NCBI RefSeq assembly: GCF_000427665.1
Contig: NZ_ATYL01000003.1
Coordinates: 62,001-126,000 of the forward strand
Direction of reading: 5' to 3'
Length of the DNA stretch: 64,000 bases
From: Geminicoccus roseus DSM 18922
GTDB lineage: Bacteria; Pseudomonadota; Alphaproteobacteria; Geminicoccales; Geminicoccaceae
The notes below the pieces were generated by a model, which saw only the letters and a list, made by a program, of their open reading frames with translations, had not been told where the DNA came from and did no database searches. The position numbers and the translations under genes are program-made. Shown in pieces: positions 61,021 to 64,000 of the stretch (the stretch's first letter is position 1; each line of letters starts with the position of its first letter).

Positions 61021-61695
61021 GTGACGGCCAGAATCGACTCCCATGTCGACGCGGCGCGGCGGGCTCTGGCGGCGGGCGACGCGCCGGGCGCGGTGCGCGC
61101 GGCAAGGCGGGCGGTGCAGGGCCGGCCGAACGATCCGGACCTTCTCTCGCTGCTGGCGGTAGCCTTGCACGAGTCGGGCCAGCCCGATCTGGCGCTGGAG
61201 GCGGCGCGGCGGGCCGTGGCGGCGGGGCCGGCTTCGGTGCGGGCGCGCTACAACCTGGCGGTGCTGCTCCGGCGCGCCGGCAGGCTGGACGAGGCGGCGG
61301 ACGAACTGCGCTGGGTGCTGGAGCGCGCGCCGGACCATCCGGCGGCCAGGATCGAGCTGGCGCAGCTGCATGGCGCGGCCGGGGCGCCCCGCCAGGCGAT
61401 GGACGCATTGCGCGCTCATCTGGCGCGGTGGCCAAACGACCAAGTGGCCCTGCGCGACCTTGCCGTGTTCGCCGAGCGGGCAGCCGACTGGGCGGCGGCG
61501 GAACAGGCCTGGGACACGGTCCTGGCGGTGCTCCCCACGGACCCGGATGCCTGGGTGCGGCTGGCGGCGGTGCAGGCGGAGCGGCACGGGATCGCCCCGG
61601 CCCAGGCCCAGGCCCTGAGGGGGGCGCGGCCGGAGCTGGCCCCGGCCCTGGACCGGGCCCTGGCCCATGCCGGGCGGGGCTGCCTGCGCCTGTGA
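61021..61695 (+). CDS. TPR-repeat protein
   Basis: A 224-residue, Ala/Arg-rich cytoplasmic protein made of about five to six tetratricopeptide repeats (for example DAARRALAAGDAPGAVRAAR, LLAVALHESGQPDLALEAAR, YNLAVLLRRAGRLDEAADEL, ERAADWAAAEQAWDTVLAVL). TPRs form protein-binding scaffolds; the partner is unknown. GTG 61021 has AGGAGGAGG just upstream. No neighbour suggests a role. Confidence 0.82.
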   Translation: MTARIDSHVDAARRALAAGDAPGAVRAARRAVQGRPNDPDLLSLLAVALHESGQPDLALEAARRAVAAGPASVRARYNLAVLLRRAGRLDEAADELRWVLERAPDHPAARIELAQLHGAAGAPRQAMDALRAHLARWPNDQVALRDLAVFAERAADWAAAEQAWDTVLAVLPTDPDAWVRLAAVQAERHGIAPAQAQALRGARPELAPALDRALAHAGRGCLRL

Positions 61696-61982
61696 CGGCG
61701 AGGGTCACGCGCTTGGCTTGTTCCTCCATTGCGGAAGGGACGTCCGGGAAGGTCGCGTATCCCTGCGCTGCGGGCGGCTGGCCATGGTCGCGGCGCGCGG
61801 GGACCAGCAAGGCCGCCTGACGCAGCCGATGAACTCGCGGGATGGCAGACCCGACCCTGGATCTTCTTTCATACCGTCCGTGGCTGTTAGATACCGTAAT
61901 CGGGTCGGTTGGCAGCGGGAGCTGCTGCGGCTGGTTGTTCCTCCCGAAGGCCCTGGCTGGGCCGAGATCGAGGGAGGCACCG
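61696..61982. other. Intergenic stretch before the IS110 remnant
   Basis: Less than 300 bp, with no gene supported. It presumably contains the left flank of the IS110-type element, whose exact end cannot be fixed because such elements lack clear terminal inverted repeats. Confidence 0.4.
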
Positions 61983-63078
61983 ATGACCTACTATGCCGGA
62001 CCCGACGTCTCGCTGGAGACGAGCGGCATCTGCATCGTGGACCAAGCTGGCTCCATCGTCCACGAGCTCCAGGTTGAGACTGAACCGGAGGCGGTCGCCA
62101 CGGCGCTGACGGGCCGCAACTTGGTTTTCACGCGTGTCGGCCTGGAGGCGGGGCCGATGTCGCAGTGCTGCATGTCGGCCTGGCAGCGGCGGGGCTGCCG
62201 GTGGTGCTGCTGGAGACCCGACAGTTGCGGGCGGCGACGCGGACGATGCCGATCAAGACGGACCGAACGGATGCCCGTGCCATTGCGCACATGGTTCGGA
62301 CCGGCCTCCGCGGCCTGCTGGCCGCGTTCCTTGCAGGAATCGGATGGATCGGCTCCTGCCGATCCATGGTTCCGACCCCGTGCACGTAAAGTCACTGCTC
62401 TCCCAGGAGCTGCGCGCGTTGCTGACGGGGTAAAAAGCTGCTGGTGACCAAGCTGCGTGACATCGACAATGGCATCCGCGGCCTGCTCAGGGGCTTCGGC
62501 CTGAAGATGGGAAAGGTTGGGCGAGCGCGGCTTTCCAGCGCGTGTCCGCGAGCTCGTTGACGGCCGGCGCAGCCTGGCTGTCGTGATCGAGCCATTGCTG
62601 CAGGTGCGTGACGTTCTCCTGGCGGAACGGGAAGGCCTGCATCGTCTGGTCATGACCGCGACCCGCCGCGACGAGACATGCCGGCGTCTCATGACGGTGC
62701 CGGGTGTGGGGCCGGTGACGGCACTGGCCTTCTGCCCGGCCGTCGATGATCCAGCGCGGTTCGGCCGGTCCCGTGCCGTCGGCGCCCGTTTCGGCCTCAC
62801 CCCGCGCCGCTACCAGCCCGGAGAGACGGACCGGATCGGGCACATCAGCAAGCGAGGCGATGGCCTGGCCAGGCTGGCTCTTTACGAGGCGGCCAACGTC
62901 CTGCTGACCCGCACCAGCCGATGGTCGTCGCTCGAAGGCGTGGAGGATGGGCATCGCCAGGCGCGCCGGCATGCGCCGGGCCAAGATCGCAGCCGCCCGC
63001 AAGCTCGCTGTCGTGCTGCACCGGATGTGGTGCGACGGCACCGAGTCCCGTTGGGGCAAGGAGGCGGCCTTGGCCTGA
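61983..63078 (+). pseudogene. IS110-family transposase, multiply frameshifted
   Basis: This is a DEDD-type IS110/IS1111 transposase remnant. It begins MTYYAGPDVSLETSGICIVD and continues, in other frames, with GLPVVLLETRQLRAATRTM, KTDRTDARAIAHMVRTG, KSLLSQELRALLTG, KLLVTKLRDIDNGIRGLLRG, MTVPGVGPVTALAF and RAKIAAARKLAVVLHRMWCD. Reading frames change at about 62167 (missing base), 62306-62369 (structured insertion), 62376 (extra C), 62431 (inserted T making a stop), 62510-62540 and 62932 (extra base). It ends at TGA 63076-63078. The element is dead unless helped in trans. Confidence 0.88.
62306..62369 (+). repeat. Three-hairpin 64-nt insertion element, copy 1
   Basis: Inside the IS110 remnant, between codons for RTG and WFRPVH. 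Hairpins: GCGGCC-TGCT-GGCCGC (62310-62325), TTCCT-TGC-AGGAA (62327-62339), GGATCGGC-TCCT-GCCGATCC (62346-62365). Copy 2 lies at 63557-63620. Confidence 0.75.
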
Positions 63079-63356
63079 GCGTCGGCCGCCACGGCATCCA
63101 GCAGCCGAGGTCCCGTCGCCAAGACGCGGCAGAGCAAGGCCGCAACGGCCCCGGTGCCGGCACCATCGCCGAGCCCGCTTGCTAGATTGGCCCGCTCCGA
63201 CTGTCTGGCCACAGCCGGTGGCGGCACGACGCCGACCACGAACAGAAGCGAGGAACCGCGACGTGACACGCAAGCCGGCCGTTGACCGACCCGATCACAG
63301 AAGGGCCTGTCAGCTCCTGATCATTATCCCCATCTGCGGCATGAGCGGCGGATGGG

Positions 63357-64000
63357 ATGGCGGATAGCGTGCTGACGGATCCGCAATGGGCGGTGCTGGC
63401 ACCCTTGATCAAGGCCTGCCGCCCGCACCGCAGGATCCGGCACCACGATCTGAGACGCACAGGCGATCATCTGGCGCTGCCAGCATGGCGCGAAGTGGCG
63501 CAGCCTGCCGCCTGCTGGCGGATCATGGCGGATGGCGGCGCAGACCTTCATCCACCCTCGGCGGCCTGCTGGCCGCCGCTCCTTTGGAGATCGGATCAAC
63601 CGTCTGCTGACGGCTGATGGGGACGGCTGGGAGTGTGGGAGCGGCTGCTGGGCATGGCGCAGGACCGCGACGTGCAACTCGGCATGACCTTCCTGGACGG
63701 CAGCAACATCCGCGCACATCAGAAGGCGGCAGAGGCCGTCAACAAGGGGGCAGTGCAGCCCGACGTCCTGCGAGTGAGGCTCTTGGCCGATCTCGTGGCG
63801 GCTATGGAACGAAAGCCTGCGTGATTGCGGATGGCTCTGGCCGCGCCATCGCCTTCAGCCTGGCACCCGGACAGGCCCACGAACTGCCGCAGGCCACCGG
63901 CCTGCTTGCCCGCCTGCCAGGCGTGCCACGCTGGGTGGTAGCCGATCGCGGCGACACCAGCCATGCCTTCGAAGAGCACATCTGGAACCTGGGCAGCCGC
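63357..64000 (+). pseudogene. IS5-family (IS427-like) transposase remnant, cut by window edge
   Basis: An IS5-type transposase starts at ATG 63357 as MADSVLTDPQWAVLAPLIKA, then breaks into other frames: VWERLLGMAQDRDVQLGMTF and DGSNIRAHQKAAEAVNKGAV (63633 on), then CVIADGSGRAIAFSLAPGQA and RLPGVPRWVVADRG (about 63820 on). The frame changes lie at the 64-nt insertion (63557-63620) and at about 63772. The element runs past the window end. It sits 278 bp after the IS110 remnant. Confidence 0.85.
63557..63620 (+). repeat. Three-hairpin 64-nt insertion element, copy 2
   Basis: Inside the IS5 remnant. Hairpins: GCGGCC-TGCT-GGCCGC (63561-63576, identical to copy 1), CTCC-TTT-GGAG (63579-63589), CCGTC-TGCT-GACGG (63600-63613). 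Offsets of all three hairpins equal those of copy 1. Confidence 0.75.

Noticed and set aside
60366-61810. Several long minus-strand frames over the TPR gene and its upstream region
   Set aside because: They are Pro/Arg/Ala-rich with no domain pattern, as expected by chance in very GC-rich DNA; the plus TPR frame has repeats and a strong ribosome-binding site.
63508-63521. A third copy of hairpin 1 (CCGCC-TGCT-GGCGG) as part of the 64-nt element
   Set aside because: The stretch keeps the length and frame of the IS5 protein (SLPP..G.W.MAAQTF pattern) and lacks the two following hairpins, so it is probably ordinary coding sequence.
1-64000. tRNA, rRNA, tmRNA genes and known riboswitches
   Set aside because: None was recognised by eye; a covariance search (tRNAscan-SE, Rfam) would be decisive.

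Overview
The window looks like part of a secondary replicon (megaplasmid or chromid) of a GC-rich alphaproteobacterium, probably in or near Rhodospirillales/Geminicoccales. The reasons are a RepA of the alphaproteobacterial RPA type at 4570-5604 with an iteron-type origin behind it (5607-6119), a C4-pathway 5-aminolevulinate synthase, a NrsF-type anti-sigma factor, high GC content and polyol-type ABC uptake genes. The species assignment is inference; no rRNA or tRNA gene was recognised.

Layout. 1-3000: start of an ABC ATPase and a Wzc-like tyrosine autokinase (minus strand). 3710-6200: a cysteine-cluster protein, then the replication module (RHH-like small protein, RepA, at least 11 iterons and an AT-rich patch). 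6368-14541: an orphan AllA-like gene, then a dense signalling block: STAS protein, formyltransferase-like protein, a two-helix membrane sensor, a sensor-HAMP-MFS fusion, a periplasmic binding protein without a transporter, and a HAMP-SpoIIE phosphatase. 14647-28000: HAD hydrolase, a 1188-residue Ig/DUF2341/LamG protein, and a polysaccharide region (Wzx-like flippase, ECF sigma plus NrsF, GT4 and GT-C glycosyltransferases, SGNH hydrolase, OpgC acyltransferase). 28104-32700: SDR, FadR-type regulator, hemA and a di-heme peroxidase. 33241-42514: DUF1194/VWA protein, small ferredoxin, ABC exporter, Rnk-like protein, GMC oxidoreductase, MBL hydrolase, alpha/beta hydrolase, small secreted protein and DUF1330. 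42528-51431: a polyol/sugar uptake locus with two complete binding-protein/permease sets but no ATPase, a SorC-type regulator and a divergent SDR. 51501-61695: VOC protein, MBOAT/SGNH acylation pair, DUF2188, an RsbW-like ATPase, YcbB-type L,D-transpeptidase, DUF6065, DAO-type oxidase, a Tat-type molybdopterin-domain protein and a TPR protein. 61983-64000: two decayed insertion sequences.

How the genes work together. The signalling block (8471-14541) is tightly overlapped (GTGA, ATGA and 1-bp gaps) and looks like one operon. Two paralogous periplasmic sensor domains, one of them fused through a HAMP domain to an MFS transporter, are made together with a soluble binding protein and a PP2C phosphatase. 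STAS (6929) and HATPase (54924) genes could complete a partner-switching circuit. The 42-51 kb locus is an inducible polyol import and oxidation system that must borrow an ATPase.

Most unusual observations: (i) the sensor-HAMP-MFS fusion and its operon; (ii) a 64-nt three-hairpin element in the remnants of both transposases, with compensatory base changes between the copies; (iii) an iteron inside the first codons of repA and an iteron pair 50 kb from the origin, in front of the RsbW-like gene.
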